DNA of 64,000 nt from Rosenbergiella australiborealis (GCF_018494035.1 NZ_JABBFO010000012.1:1-64000), one strand, 5' to 3'; numbered from the stretch's first letter, positions 1 through 8,821 are shown. Notes: generated by a model not told the origin, from the letters alone. Made by a program: numbers and translations.

Positions 1-75
1 ATCCGTAGCTCAGCTGGATAGAGTACTCGGCTACGAACCGAGCGGTCGGAGGTTCGAATCCTCCCGGATGCACCA
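1..75 (+). tRNA. tRNA-Arg (anticodon ACG), first two bases cut off by window edge
   Basis: The sequence folds as a cloverleaf. The D arm lies around 7-24, the anticodon stem-loop around 25-42 with ACG at 33-35, the T arm carries GGTTCGAATCC, and the acceptor 3' strand ends in an encoded CCA at 73-75. The 5' acceptor strand begins at its third base, so two nucleotides lie outside the window. In E. coli, tRNA-Arg(ACG) genes sit near csrA and gshA. Here the tRNA directly precedes gshA, so the csrA-yqaB-yqaA interval found in E. coli is not between them. Confidence 0.95.
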
Positions 76-257
76 TACATTTTTCTTCCCTAAATCTATA
101 ATCTTTATTAAATAATTCAATTGTTCTGCGTTAACATAGCTTTTTAGTGCCATAGCATCTAAGGTTTACTCATGCCCGCGACAACTGACTAACAATCGGC
201 TAGAGTACAGTTAGACTCATTATTGAATTAAAAAGACTTTCATCAAGGGAGGTGTCA

Positions 258-1820
258 GTGTTACCTGATGTTACTAACGCGTTACGCTGGCTACAACAGC
301 AGCCACAGCTCTTAAGCGGGATTGGGCGAGGAATTGAACGTGAATCTCTGCGTATACGGGCTGATGGCTCATTATCTGAACAAGGCCATCCTACCGCGCT
401 AGGATCAGCACTGACCCACGATTGGATTATTACTGATTTCGCGGAATCGCTAATGGAATTTGTCACGCCAGTTGATCGTGATATTCCCCATCTTCTTACT
501 TTCCTGCGAGACCTTCACCGTTATGTCATCAAAAATCTTGGCGACGAGCGACTTTGGCCCTTTAGTATCCCGGGGAACATCACTGATACGGAAACCATTG
601 CCTTAGCGGATTATGGTAAGTCTAATTTAGGCCAAATGAAGCATATCTATCGTCAAGGGCTAAAGCATCGCTATGGCTCATTGATGCAGGTTATTTCGGG
701 TATTCATTATAACTTCTCGCTGCCGACCGCTTTCTGGGAAGCAAAAGCTTTAGCAAATAATGATACTCGTCCTTTACAAGATATTGCCTCCGACGGTTAT
801 CTACATTTAATCCGAAATTATTACCGCTATGGCTGGATTATTCCCTATTTATTTGGTGCGTCACCCGCTGTTTGTGAAAGTTTTCTAGGTCATAATCCCG
901 TTGTCGACACGATGGAAAGTGATGGCCAAGGTGCGCGCTGGTTCCCTTATGCCACATCCTTACGATTAAGTGATCTTGGTTATACCAATAAATCACAAAG
1001 CGGATTAGCAATTTCATTTAATTCCCTGGAAGAATATGTGGCAGGATTAAAACAAGCGATTGCCACGCCTTCCGCAGATTATGAAAAAATGGGGCTATTT
1101 GACGCACAACAGCAGCGCATTCAGCTCAATACCAATGTGCTACAGATAGAAAATGAGCTCTATGCCCCTATTCGGCCTAAACGTGTAATTCGTCGCGGGG
1201 AAGCCCCTTCTGATGCATTGAAGCGTGGGGGAATTGAATATATCGAAGTTCGCTCTCTCGATATTAATCCGTTTTCAGCTACGGGTATTAGTGAAGAGCA
1301 AGTTCGATTCCTCGATACGTTCCTGATTTGGTGTGCATTAATAGAGTCGCCGCCGATGGACCAAGAGCAATTACATTTTGTTAAGAGTAATTGGAATACG
1401 GTTATTATGCAGGGCCGTAAACCCGGTCTTAGATTAAAAGGCGAATGCGGACAGCGCGACTATTCATTGAAAGACGCTGCATCGGTTCTTTTTGATGGAC
1501 TCGCGTCTATTGCGGAAATTTTAGATCACAATTCGGATGGCCCATATCAGAGCACTTGCCGTCAGCTGCGTAACATGATTTCAGATCCAGAACTGACTTA
1601 TTCAGGTAAAATCCTCAATATCATAAAACAAGAAGGTTTTATCGGAAGCGGCGTGACGTTGGCAGAGAACTATCGTCAATCGCTGTTACAAGAACCGCTA
1701 GAAATTTTGACAGAGGATATTTTTGTTGAGAAAGCGGCGGAATCCTTCGCAGAACAGCAGAATATAGAGGCAGCCGATACTCTCAGCTTTGAAGAGTATT
1801 TAGCTTCTCGGAATGGTTAA
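258..1820 (+). CDS. gshA: Glutamate-cysteine ligase
   Basis: Catalyses ATP-dependent joining of L-glutamate and L-cysteine, the first and rate-limiting step of cytosolic glutathione synthesis. The 520-residue product matches the E. coli-type enzyme throughout, including the RGIERESLRI nucleotide-binding segment near the N terminus, HYNFSLP, RNYYRYGW, YATSLRLSDLGY and the RSLDINPF block. I place the start at GTG 258, because an AAGGGAGG ribosome site at 245-252 lies five bases before it and the protein then begins MLPDV, like E. coli MIPDV. The in-frame GTG at 252 would overlap that ribosome site. A weak start codon is usual for this gene. luxS follows, with micA on the opposite strand between them. 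Confidence 0.97.
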   Translation: MLPDVTNALRWLQQQPQLLSGIGRGIERESLRIRADGSLSEQGHPTALGSALTHDWIITDFAESLMEFVTPVDRDIPHLLTFLRDLHRYVIKNLGDERLWPFSIPGNITDTETIALADYGKSNLGQMKHIYRQGLKHRYGSLMQVISGIHYNFSLPTAFWEAKALANNDTRPLQDIASDGYLHLIRNYYRYGWIIPYLFGASPAVCESFLGHNPVVDTMESDGQGARWFPYATSLRLSDLGYTNKSQSGLAISFNSLEEYVAGLKQAIATPSADYEKMGLFDAQQQRIQLNTNVLQIENELYAPIRPKRVIRRGEAPSDALKRGGIEYIEVRSLDINPFSATGISEEQVRFLDTFLIWCALIESPPMDQEQLHFVKSNWNTVIMQGRKPGLRLKGECGQRDYSLKDAASVLFDGLASIAEILDHNSDGPYQSTCRQLRNMISDPELTYSGKILNIIKQEGFIGSGVTLAENYRQSLLQEPLEILTEDIFVEKAAESFAEQQNIEAADTLSFEEYLASRNG

Positions 1821-1823
1821 GTA

Positions 1824-1901
1824 GAAAAGAAAAATGGCCACGTCATTGTGGCCGAATAACATCTTAGTTGTCAGGATGATGATAACAATTGCGCGTCTTT
1901 C
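1824..1901 (-). ncRNA. micA: MicA small regulatory RNA
   Basis: On the minus strand the RNA starts GAAAGACGCGC at 1901 and continues through a TTGTTATCATCATCC stretch, the conserved seed region of enterobacterial MicA. It ends in a GGCCAC...GTGGCC hairpin followed by ATTTTTCTTTTC. The size of about 78 nt and the position antisense between gshA and luxS match E. coli. MicA is an Hfq-dependent sRNA induced by envelope stress that represses ompA and other outer-membrane mRNAs. Identification rests on recalled E. coli sequence and synteny; both ends are estimates. Confidence 0.93.
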
Positions 1902-1906
1902 ATAGA

Positions 1907-1935
1907 ATAAGACGTCATCCATTGTGAAAAGTTCA
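1907..1935 (-). promoter_or_regulatory. Sigma-E-type promoter of micA
   Basis: On the minus strand, TGAACTT (1929-1935) and TCTTAT (1907-1912) are separated by 16 bases and lie just upstream of the expected MicA 5' end at 1901. This fits the sigma-E pattern GGAACTT - 16/17 - TCTRA and the known sigma-E control of micA in E. coli. Confidence 0.8.
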
Positions 1936-1968
1936 TCAAACCCAAAATTTTTTTTAATGAGGTGAAAT

Positions 1969-2484
1969 ATGCCGTTATTGGATAGCTTTACAGTAGACCA
2001 CACGCGCATGGCTGCGCCAGCAGTTCGTGTAGCTAAAACCATGAATACTCCGCATGGCGATACCATCACTGTATTCGATCTTCGCTTTTGTATTCCAAAC
2101 AAGGAAGTGATGCCTGAACGGGGTATCCACACTCTTGAGCACCTTTTTGCTGGTTTTATGCGTAATCATCTTAATGGTAATGGTGTAGAAATTATTGATA
2201 TTTCACCGATGGGCTGCCGTACCGGTTTTTATATGAGTTTAATTGGCTCGCCTGAAGAGCAGCGAGTTGCGACGGCGTGGAAAGCAGCAATGGAAGATGT
2301 TCTAAAAGTACAGGATCAGAAAAAAATCCCTGAACTTAACGAATACCAATGCGGAACTTACGAAATGCACTCATTAACTGAGGCACAGGATATCGCTCGT
2401 CATATTATTTCTCATGATGTGCGTGTTAATCGTAATGATGATCTAGCATTACCTGAAGAGACACTGAAAGAACTCGAACTCTAG
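1969..2484 (+). CDS. luxS: S-ribosylhomocysteine lyase (autoinducer-2 synthase)
   Basis: Cleaves S-ribosylhomocysteine to homocysteine and 4,5-dihydroxy-2,3-pentanedione, the precursor of AI-2, as part of the activated methyl cycle. The 171-residue length is standard. The metal-binding HxxEH motif is His54-Thr-Leu-Glu57-His58, and Cys128 in QCGTYEMHS supplies the third metal ligand. A GAGGTG ribosome site precedes the ATG. The 5' region is antisense to the micA promoter. Two adjacent hairpin terminators follow the gene. Confidence 0.98.
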   Translation: MPLLDSFTVDHTRMAAPAVRVAKTMNTPHGDTITVFDLRFCIPNKEVMPERGIHTLEHLFAGFMRNHLNGNGVEIIDISPMGCRTGFYMSLIGSPEEQRVATAWKAAMEDVLKVQDQKKIPELNEYQCGTYEMHSLTEAQDIARHIISHDVRVNRNDDLALPEETLKELEL

Positions 2485-2507
2485 TATTGAAATCTTTCGA
2501 GTAAAAA

Positions 2508-2542
2508 AACCGTGACCAGTTATCTGTTTTCGCGGTTTTTTT
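2508..2542 (+). terminator. Intrinsic terminator of luxS
   Basis: The stem AACCGTG / CGCGGTT (2508-2514 and 2531-2537, one G-T wobble) runs directly into a T tract ending at 2542. It lies 24 bases after the luxS stop. Confidence 0.85.
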
Positions 2543-2551
2543 CGTCAGGAT

Positions 2552-2586
2552 AAAAAAAGCGGGCCACTTATCGTAGCCCGCTTTTT
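2552..2586. terminator. Second, bidirectional terminator between luxS and the FHS permease
   Basis: The stem AGCGGGC / GCCCGCT (2558-2564 and 2576-2582) has an A tract on its left and a T tract on its right, so it can stop transcripts from both convergent genes. It probably serves the minus-strand permease gene, whose stop is at 2611. Confidence 0.85.
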
Positions 2587-2610
2587 CTAGTCAAAGCGAT
2601 AGGTTAGCGA

Positions 2611-3858
2611 TCAGCTATTTTCTGGCTTATAGCCTTTAAAGCCGTACCAAGCGATATAGAGGTAACAGACGACCGGTACTAAGAAGGAAATTAATAGTGC
2701 GAAATGGTCAGCAAAGAACGCTTGTATAACCGGAATGATGGCGCCTCCGACAATACCCATACAGAGAAGTCCAGATGCTTGGCCAGACAAGTTCCCCATT
2801 TTTTCCAGAGCAAGCGAGAAGATGGTTGGAAACATGATTGAGTTGAAAAGCCCAATTGCGAGCACAGCCCACATTCCCCAAGATCCTGCAAAAACGATTG
2901 CCGAGATTAGGAGTAGGGCAATGATAATCGCATTAAACGTCAGGAGTTTATTTGGCTTAATTTTTCTCATTATGAAACTACCCGCAAAGCGACCAATCAT
3001 TGCACCGCCCCAGTAAAGAGCAAGATGTTTACTGGCACTGGCTGCAGTGAGACCTGCAACATCAGGACTTTGCATAAAGCTAATGAGGTATGAACCGATG
3101 GAAACTTCAGCTCCAACATACGCAAAAATACCAACTACCCCCAAGATAAGATGGCGATGAACAAAAAGACTTTGTTTTACCGTTGATGCCGTCTCAACTT
3201 CGCTTTCAACTTTTGGGAGTTTGCTAAAAAAGATAATGACCGCAATCACGACTAACGCAAGAGTCAATACTAGGTAAGGGGATTGTACCGACGCCGCTTC
3301 AGTCGCATGGTAGGAATGCAGTTGTTCAGGTGATAACGCCGACTGCTCGGATGCGCTGAGAATCGTAGCAGACAAAATAAACAGGCTACCGATAACCGGT
3401 CCGATAGTCGTTCCTAAAGAGTTAAATGCTTGCGTCAAATTCAAACGACTTGCAGCGGTTTCAGGGCTTCCGAGGGAGTTAACATAGGGGTTGGCGGCGA
3501 CCTGCAATAAGGTAAGGCCTGATGCCAGAATAAATAATGATAAAAGGAATAGCGGATAAGAGCGCATAGCGGCAGAGGGATAAAATAAGATGCATCCAAT
3601 CGCAGCAATCAAAAGCCCTAAAATGATGCCTACTTTATATCCGAGTTTAGCAACGATTTTACCGGCTGGGTAAGACATCACAAAGTACGCGAAGAAAAAG
3701 CAGAATTGAACGAGTGAGGCTTGGAAGTAGCTTAACTCGAAAAGCGCTTTTAGATGGGGTACCAGAATATCATTTAATGAAGTAATTAGCCCCCACATAA
3801 AAAAAAGGGCAGTCAGTATGGTCAGTGACCGCGTATAGTTTGTACCCTGAGTAGGCAT
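2611..3858 (-). CDS. FHS-family (FucP/GluP-like) MFS sugar permease
   Basis: Predicted sugar/proton symporter of the inner membrane with about 12 hydrophobic segments in 415 residues. The N-terminal SLTILTALFFMWGLITSLND, LQVAANPYVN around residue 120 and SRLNLTQAFNSLG around residue 140 are signatures of the fucose:H+ symporter family, which includes FucP and the glucose/galactose permease GluP. The exact sugar cannot be read from sequence. A cytosolic loop rich in Glu, Val and Lys separates the two halves. It is oriented with the following yciT-like and ybiU genes, so a shared sugar-related role is likely. Confidence 0.88.
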   Translation of the reverse strand: MPTQGTNYTRSLTILTALFFMWGLITSLNDILVPHLKALFELSYFQASLVQFCFFFAYFVMSYPAGKIVAKLGYKVGIILGLLIAAIGCILFYPSAAMRSYPLFLLSLFILASGLTLLQVAANPYVNSLGSPETAASRLNLTQAFNSLGTTIGPVIGSLFILSATILSASEQSALSPEQLHSYHATEAASVQSPYLVLTLALVVIAVIIFFSKLPKVESEVETASTVKQSLFVHRHLILGVVGIFAYVGAEVSIGSYLISFMQSPDVAGLTAASASKHLALYWGGAMIGRFAGSFIMRKIKPNKLLTFNAIIIALLLISAIVFAGSWGMWAVLAIGLFNSIMFPTIFSLALEKMGNLSGQASGLLCMGIVGGAIIPVIQAFFADHFALLISFLVPVVCYLYIAWYGFKGYKPENS

Positions 3859-4050
3859 GCTAACTCTCCTGAAAAATATTGAAATACGTACAAATATTGG
3901 TGGTGTTTAGCGCACCATCTGTTGAATGCGATAATGTAGAATATAATATTTCATCCAATGGCGTATATTTAATTTGAATGAAATTAACAGTAATGCATCA
4001 TAATGGATTCAGGTTTTTAACGCCGTAAAAAATCCCCCGCTAAATAGTGA

Positions 4051-4803
4051 TTAACGAGGGCGTTCGACGAGTTCTACTTGTATATTTTCGTTAACTAATG
4101 CTTCTCTTGTTTCAATAGAAAGTCCATCGTCGGTTATCACTTGTTTGAACTTATGCTCCATCGATAGTGGGTAAGGATGCACTAGACCAAATTTCGATGA
4201 GTCAGTCAGTGCAACAGTATGGGTTGCCTTACCCATAACCGTATTGACTACATCACAACGCAGCATATCTCTCCCTGTAAACCCAGTCTCCGGATGCCAG
4301 CCATCCACGCCAATAAAAGCCTTGTGGAAATGAAGTTGTTGCACACAGTATCGGGTGAGAGGACCGACAACAGATTCACTGCATTTTTGAAATTGCCCGC
4401 CTAAAATGACGACTTCGCACTTTGAATCTCTTAAAAGATGAGCAATATAATGACTAACTGTAATAATAGTTAAGTCAGAACGAGAAGACAGGGTTCTTGC
4501 AAGCAGGGCATTGGTGCTTCCACCTTCAATAAAAACGGATTCTCCTTCAGAAATTTGCGAAGCAGCAAATTCGGCCAGTGATTGTTTGACCGCGTATCGT
4601 GTACGCATGCGTGAACTCACATCATCACTTTCAGGTGCTACTGCAGATCCATGAATACGTTTTACATATCCTCCCCGGTCAAGAATGTTCAGATCTTGAC
4701 GAATGGTCACTTCAGAAACACCCGTTACTTGAGATAGCTCATTCACAGTGATGCTACCCCTATCATTCACTAACTGAATGATTTTTTCATGTCTATTGTT
4801 CAT
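4051..4803 (-). CDS. yciT: DeoR-family transcriptional regulator, YciT-like
   Basis: A 250-residue DNA-binding regulator with a DeoR winged helix at residues 5-60 (SITVNELSQVTGVSEVTIRQDLNIL in two parts) and a sugar-phosphate-sensing domain at about 75-235 (EGGSTNALLARTL, ITVSHYIAHLL, KAFIGVDGWHPETGFTGRD). Local identity to E. coli YciT is high across the whole length. DeoR regulators of this type usually repress carbohydrate genes and are released by a phosphorylated sugar. The neighbouring permease and YbiU gene are plausible targets (inference). A partly symmetric GGATG...TATCC element at 4835-4850 could be an autoregulatory site, but that is weak. Confidence 0.87.
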   Translation of the reverse strand: MNNRHEKIIQLVNDRGSITVNELSQVTGVSEVTIRQDLNILDRGGYVKRIHGSAVAPESDDVSSRMRTRYAVKQSLAEFAASQISEGESVFIEGGSTNALLARTLSSRSDLTIITVSHYIAHLLRDSKCEVVILGGQFQKCSESVVGPLTRYCVQQLHFHKAFIGVDGWHPETGFTGRDMLRCDVVNTVMGKATHTVALTDSSKFGLVHPYPLSMEHKFKQVITDDGLSIETREALVNENIQVELVERPR

Positions 4804-4865
4804 GGATGATACGGCTTGTTAAATAAGAGACTGGGGATGTTATCATATCCGATAGTAACAAACAG

Positions 4866-4893
4866 TTGCCCCGTCCCTATTAGGACAGGGCAA
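4866..4893. terminator. Hairpin between ybiU and the yciT-like gene
   Basis: TTGCCCCGTCC (4866-4876) pairs with GGACAGGGCAA (4883-4893) with a single mismatch. It follows the ybiU stop and has no long T tract on either strand, so it may be a partial terminator or an mRNA-processing/stabilising hairpin. Confidence 0.6.
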
Positions 4894-4907
4894 AATTGTT
4901 AACGTTT

Positions 4908-6167
4908 TTAAGCAATACCAAGACTCTTTTTACCGATCTCATTGAGATCTTGAGTCGTAAAGCGTGATTGCCAATTTTTTTCGTAATCTTCACGCGGGAA
5001 ATCCTGAGGGGAAGAACCTTCATCTAAAGATTTCGCGACTTTTCTTGCATAGGCAAGATTTTTATCACATAACGGTGCTGCTGGAATATACATAACATTT
5101 CCCCATCCTTTTTGATCTTCTACAGGGGCAACAGAGTGAATGACATCGCAATGCCACCAAACAGAATCCCCAGCTTGTAGAGAAGGAATAGAGCAGAGGC
5201 CTTCTATCAAATCTGGATGCCATTTCTCAGAAATAGGCAGTACCTTTCCTGGTGCTACGCCGCAAAGCTCATCTTCAGGCACGTCATTAAGTAAAGGACG
5301 TAATAGAATATAGGCCATTGCTTCTGGAACTGGAACAACATGTAATACCCCCTGGCCGACTTCCATATCAGACAGTGCAGTCCACCCTTGGAATGTTCTA
5401 AATGCTGAACATTTTGTTGTGTTATCAACGGTATATTCGTTAACTTCACTACGATAGGCCGCATCCCAAGGATCATATTTATCGAATTGATTGTTAAAGA
5501 TATTATGGAAAATCTTTTGATAAGCAGGCAGTAACCAGCGTTCAAGAGCGCCTGAATCAGTGTGCGCGCCAAGGCCTTTAGAAGTGGTGCCCGGTAAGCG
5601 GCGGCGAATTCGGTCAGGGTAAATAATATTTACGTCGGGATCGAACCACTTAACGCCATTGGAATCAAATTTCCATAAGCGATTAAGAAAGGATTGAGTA
5701 GAAGCCATCGCTTCGCTTTGACGGGCTTCCATCTGAGCATGAGACCAGTAAATAGGATAGATCTCAGGGCGAGAGGCCTCTAAGCTACCAAAAAAGGTAT
5801 CACCAGGACCTTTATATTGGGCATCAAAGTCATTCAGGTCGAGGTAATCAAGCATTGATTTGTCCCAAGCAATGGTTTGATCACGTGGAAAGTTTTGACG
5901 GACAACCAAGCAGCCGCGGCGTTTGATTAACGCGATAACTTCAGGCGAAACTTTGTTTTCTGCAATATCCTTCCAATCTACTTCCGGCCATGCACTTCCG
6001 TATTTGGCTTCATCTTCTTTTGCTGAAGCAATAGATTGGCGGATTTTCGCTTTCACTTTCTCAAAAAGACCTTCAACATCGCCAATTTGTTGACGCAGTT
6101 GTTGCTTCATCAATTTGATGTTAGCTTTGTGGTTCTCTGGCAGTTCAGTTGATGTAAAATCGCTCAT
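4908..6167 (-). CDS. ybiU: YbiU family protein (DUF1479), predicted Fe(II)/2-oxoglutarate-type dioxygenase
   Basis: A 419-residue cytosolic protein matching the DUF1479/YbiU family along its length. The motif AHTDSG places His202 and Asp204, and WWHCDVIHSV places His344, an HxD...H arrangement typical of the 2-oxoglutarate/Fe(II) oxygenase fold. Members are annotated as dioxygenase-like, but no substrate is established to my knowledge. It lies upstream of the DeoR regulator and the permease in the same orientation. A CRP-like site about 110 bases before the start hints at catabolite control, consistent with use of a carbon source. Confidence 0.88.
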   Translation of the reverse strand: MSDFTSTELPENHKANIKLMKQQLRQQIGDVEGLFEKVKAKIRQSIASAKEDEAKYGSAWPEVDWKDIAENKVSPEVIALIKRRGCLVVRQNFPRDQTIAWDKSMLDYLDLNDFDAQYKGPGDTFFGSLEASRPEIYPIYWSHAQMEARQSEAMASTQSFLNRLWKFDSNGVKWFDPDVNIIYPDRIRRRLPGTTSKGLGAHTDSGALERWLLPAYQKIFHNIFNNQFDKYDPWDAAYRSEVNEYTVDNTTKCSAFRTFQGWTALSDMEVGQGVLHVVPVPEAMAYILLRPLLNDVPEDELCGVAPGKVLPISEKWHPDLIEGLCSIPSLQAGDSVWWHCDVIHSVAPVEDQKGWGNVMYIPAAPLCDKNLAYARKVAKSLDEGSSPQDFPREDYEKNWQSRFTTQDLNEIGKKSLGIA

Positions 6168-6609
6168 AACAGTTACTCCGAGATAAATTAATTTTCACTT
6201 CAAACGAAGGCGATAGCGGCTTTGTTTGTAATTTTAATGTTGAGGATGTTAACAAATGCGAAACATTCAGGAAGTGATACAGCTCACACATTCACTGAGA
6301 TTTTTTGCGGTAAACATCAGTGCAATAAAAATGACCGATAACACGAATTAACAGTCCCAGTAACATATAAATATAGTTAACGATTAGTGTTTTTAACCCA
6401 GGGTCATTGATCTTTAGCTTTTTAAAATAGTTAAGCACTGGCATGAAGAGAAAGAGAGATACTGCACTGGTATTCAAGTCAATAATGACCGAAAAAGATG
6501 ATGATATTATCGTAGTATTCGGCTTCTCTCTTTAAAAAGAATTTCGATCGAAACATTAAAAAAAATTGAGTGAAACTCGTCTTGTAAGTTAATGTAAATA
6601 TTTTTCCCA
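6168..6609. other. 442-base intergenic region between ybiU and the IclR regulator gene
   Basis: It holds the ybiU promoter region and the CRP-like site at 6273-6288. A minus-strand reading frame at 6292-6477 could encode a 61-residue hydrophobic peptide, but its TTG start and the internal ATG at 6444 both lack a ribosome site, so I do not call it a gene. The rest is AT-rich with no clear structure. Confidence 0.6.
6273..6288 (-). promoter_or_regulatory. CRP-binding-site-like element upstream of ybiU
   Basis: Read on the minus strand it is TGTGA GCTGTA TCACT, matching nine of ten conserved bases of the CRP consensus TGTGA-N6-TCACA. It lies about 106-121 bases before the ybiU start, a position suited to activation by cAMP-CRP. 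Confidence 0.65.
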
Positions 6610-7308
6610 TTAGCCCAAAGAAAATAGCCGCTTTAAATCAATCATTTTTTCTAGCGTTAGCCTGTTTCTCGGGCCACAAACGCCTATTACCGCTATAATT
6701 TTCCCTTTCTTTAGCAAAGGCAAAGCTAAACAATTAAAGCCAGATATTGTCGTGGCCAGCTCAATAGCATAACCGTCGAGATGGATTTTTTTTAATTCGG
6801 CTTCTAGATTTTCCGTCATATTTCCTGATAACCGTAGAGGACGTACAAGGTGTTTGTCGAAGGCGAGCAATACTTTTCCAATAGCGGAGACTGTGAGCGC
6901 TTCTTTTTTACCTTGTCGATAAGCAGAGTTTCCGTCAGTGTCCTTTTCGATAGCATCGATATAACTGTATTCTCTTAAACCACAGGCCACGGCTAGGTAG
7001 CAGGATTCTTCACTTAGTGTTGCCATCTTATGCAGAGTCTCTGAAAGTAGCTGTCTTTGTTGCTCTTCTTTATTAAGTAAAGAACGAGTAAGATCTTTTA
7101 GTCTCAGTCCTAATGTATAGTTCGTCCCCCGACGCTCAATGTAACCTAAGGTGACCAGTGTACTGAGTATGCCGTGAAGGGTGCTTTTACTGATTCCTGT
7201 TAAATTAACCATATCTTGAAGCCTAAGGCTTCCACCTTCTGCGGCGATAAGTTCTAACAGGATCATCGCTTTTTCGATAGAGCGAATGGTTTTATCTTTA
7301 TTTGTCAT
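6610..7308 (-). CDS. IclR-family transcriptional regulator
   Basis: A 232-residue regulator. The N-terminal winged helix at residues 5-65 (RLQDMVNLTGISKSTLHGILSTLVTLGYI) and a C-terminal effector domain (ESCYLAVACG, VSAIGKVLLAF, GFNCLALPLL) define the IclR family. It is the last gene of a minus-strand set, 31 bases after the small monooxygenase gene, so it probably controls that operon and itself. The effector is unknown, and the family commonly responds to small organic or aromatic acids. Confidence 0.9.
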   Translation of the reverse strand: MTNKDKTIRSIEKAMILLELIAAEGGSLRLQDMVNLTGISKSTLHGILSTLVTLGYIERRGTNYTLGLRLKDLTRSLLNKEEQQRQLLSETLHKMATLSEESCYLAVACGLREYSYIDAIEKDTDGNSAYRQGKKEALTVSAIGKVLLAFDKHLVRPLRLSGNMTENLEAELKKIHLDGYAIELATTISGFNCLALPLLKKGKIIAVIGVCGPRNRLTLEKMIDLKRLFSLG

Positions 7309-7339
7309 AAGAATAGGGCGCTAGGCGCCCTGATAGTCG

Positions 7340-7633
7340 TTAGTCAACGTTCCATTCTACTTCGTGTAGTGTTACGTTTTCACATAACTGGGCAAGTTTG
7401 ATATTGCCATCGATGAAGTGTTTAGTTTTTTTATGTGCTTCAAATACTGTTCTGTCCTTCCAAATTTCCATTAAGAAAATTTTGGATAGTTCATTACTTG
7501 AAATTGCGTAGTCATATTTAATACAACCTTCTTCCGCTTGACTCGGCCCTTGCATTTCTTTAATAGCATCGATGACCGCTTGCTTATTTTTTAATTTAAT
7601 TTGTACTGCAACAATAAGATTAACATGTGACAT
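7340..7633 (-). CDS. Antibiotic-biosynthesis-monooxygenase (ABM) domain protein, putative quinol monooxygenase
   Basis: A 97-residue cytosolic protein forming one ABM/dimeric alpha-beta barrel domain: VNLIVAVQIKLKNKQAVIDAIKEM, then a CIKYDYAIS strand and an IFLMEIWKDRTVFEAHKKTKHF block. Family members such as YgiN act on quinols or similar compounds without a metal or cofactor, or bind small ligands. It starts 12 bases after the MFS gene stop and precedes the IclR gene, so all three are probably co-transcribed. A role in removing or modifying a compound handled by the transporter is inference. Confidence 0.85.
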   Translation of the reverse strand: MSHVNLIVAVQIKLKNKQAVIDAIKEMQGPSQAEEGCIKYDYAISSNELSKIFLMEIWKDRTVFEAHKKTKHFIDGNIKLAQLCENVTLHEVEWNVD

Positions 7634-7645
7634 AACGATTCCTCT

Positions 7646-8821
7646 TTAGTTATTTTTGAAATGATTCTTCAGTAAAATAAGTGGAATTTGTGCGAGTAAC
7701 GCAATCAATACGCTGACCCAAGCAGTTAATTCCATATGATGGTGTGTGACAAATAAACTCCCTGATGCTTCACCGATAGTAATCCCTAAATTAAATGCTG
7801 AGATATTCAGGGCAGACGAAAAGTCTACGGATTTAGGTGCAAAAGCATCAGCGGTATCTAACATTCCTGCTTGTAATGAAGGGGATATTCCAAATGCAAT
7901 AACACCCCAAGCGAAGAGTAGTATAAGCATAGGGATCTTCATGCTCATGGTGACCGCAATTAATCCCATAATGAACAATAAGGAAATTAACAATAATGTT
8001 AGTGATTTATGCCAACCAATTTTAACGGATAAATGGCCACCATAGAAATTTCCCACAAAGGTAGCAATACCAAATACAATCAGTAATCCACTGGCTGTAT
8101 TTTGAGAGAAGCCTGTAATATCAGTAAGAATTGGCGTAATGTACGTGAAGACGCTAAAACTTGCCCCAAACCCCAATACCGTTACTAACATCATAAAGAT
8201 GATTGGTTTTTTCTTTAATGCTGACAATTGAGTTGACAGATTCTGGGCTTCGTTTTTCGCCATTGAAGGGACTAATATTTTTGTTGCGATCAATCCCAGC
8301 ACAGCCAACAAGGTCACAGCCCAGAATGGGAAGCGCCAGTTAAATTGATTACCAATAAAACTCCCCAATGGAACACCCACTACCATTGCGAGAGTCAGGC
8401 CAGCAAACATCATTGCAATAGATTTTCCTGCTTTCCCGGGAGCAGATAAGCGCGAGGCTACCGTTGCCCCTATTGCAAAGATTGTCCCATGAGCCACCGC
8501 GGTAATCATTCGTCCCAATAGCAACATAGGATAGTTTGCTGCCGTGGCGGAGATAAGATTCCCTATGATAAAAAGGGCAATTAACCCGATTAACACTGGT
8601 TTTGCCGGCATGCGTGATAGGAAAAGCACGGCAATTGGCGTACCGATTGCAAGCGCTAATGCATAGTAACCGACTAAACTGCCAGCTGTTGCAAGAGAAA
8701 TATCAAGCTCTCTCGATATCGAGGGGAGTACACCGACAACAATAAATTCAGCTACTCCTATAGCAAAAGCGGTTACCGCGAGTGCCCAAATCCCTCTATG
8801 AATTTTTTGATTTTCGGTCAT
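7646..8821 (-). CDS. MFS transporter, DHA1 family (AraJ/YdhP-like exporter)
   Basis: A 391-residue inner-membrane transporter with about 12 membrane spans. The start (IWALAVTAFAIGVAEFIVVGVLPSI in two runs) and the motif A-like region LFLSRMPAKPVLIG mark the DHA1 drug/metabolite:H+ antiporter group that includes YdhP, AraJ and NepI. It is first in the MFS / monooxygenase / iclR-type operon. The 774-base region upstream separates it from the divergent gcd gene. The substrate is unknown. Confidence 0.88.
   Translation of the reverse strand: MTENQKIHRGIWALAVTAFAIGVAEFIVVGVLPSISRELDISLATAGSLVGYYALALAIGTPIAVLFLSRMPAKPVLIGLIALFIIGNLISATAANYPMLLLGRMITAVAHGTIFAIGATVASRLSAPGKAGKSIAMMFAGLTLAMVVGVPLGSFIGNQFNWRFPFWAVTLLAVLGLIATKILVPSMAKNEAQNLSTQLSALKKKPIIFMMLVTVLGFGASFSVFTYITPILTDITGFSQNTASGLLIVFGIATFVGNFYGGHLSVKIGWHKSLTLLLISLLFIMGLIAVTMSMKIPMLILLFAWGVIAFGISPSLQAGMLDTADAFAPKSVDFSSALNISAFNLGITIGEASGSLFVTHHHMELTAWVSVLIALLAQIPLILLKNHFKNN

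Noticed and set aside
6292-6477. Minus-strand 61-residue hydrophobic reading frame downstream of the IclR gene
   Set aside because: It starts at TTG without a ribosome site, the internal ATG also lacks one, and no family is recognised.
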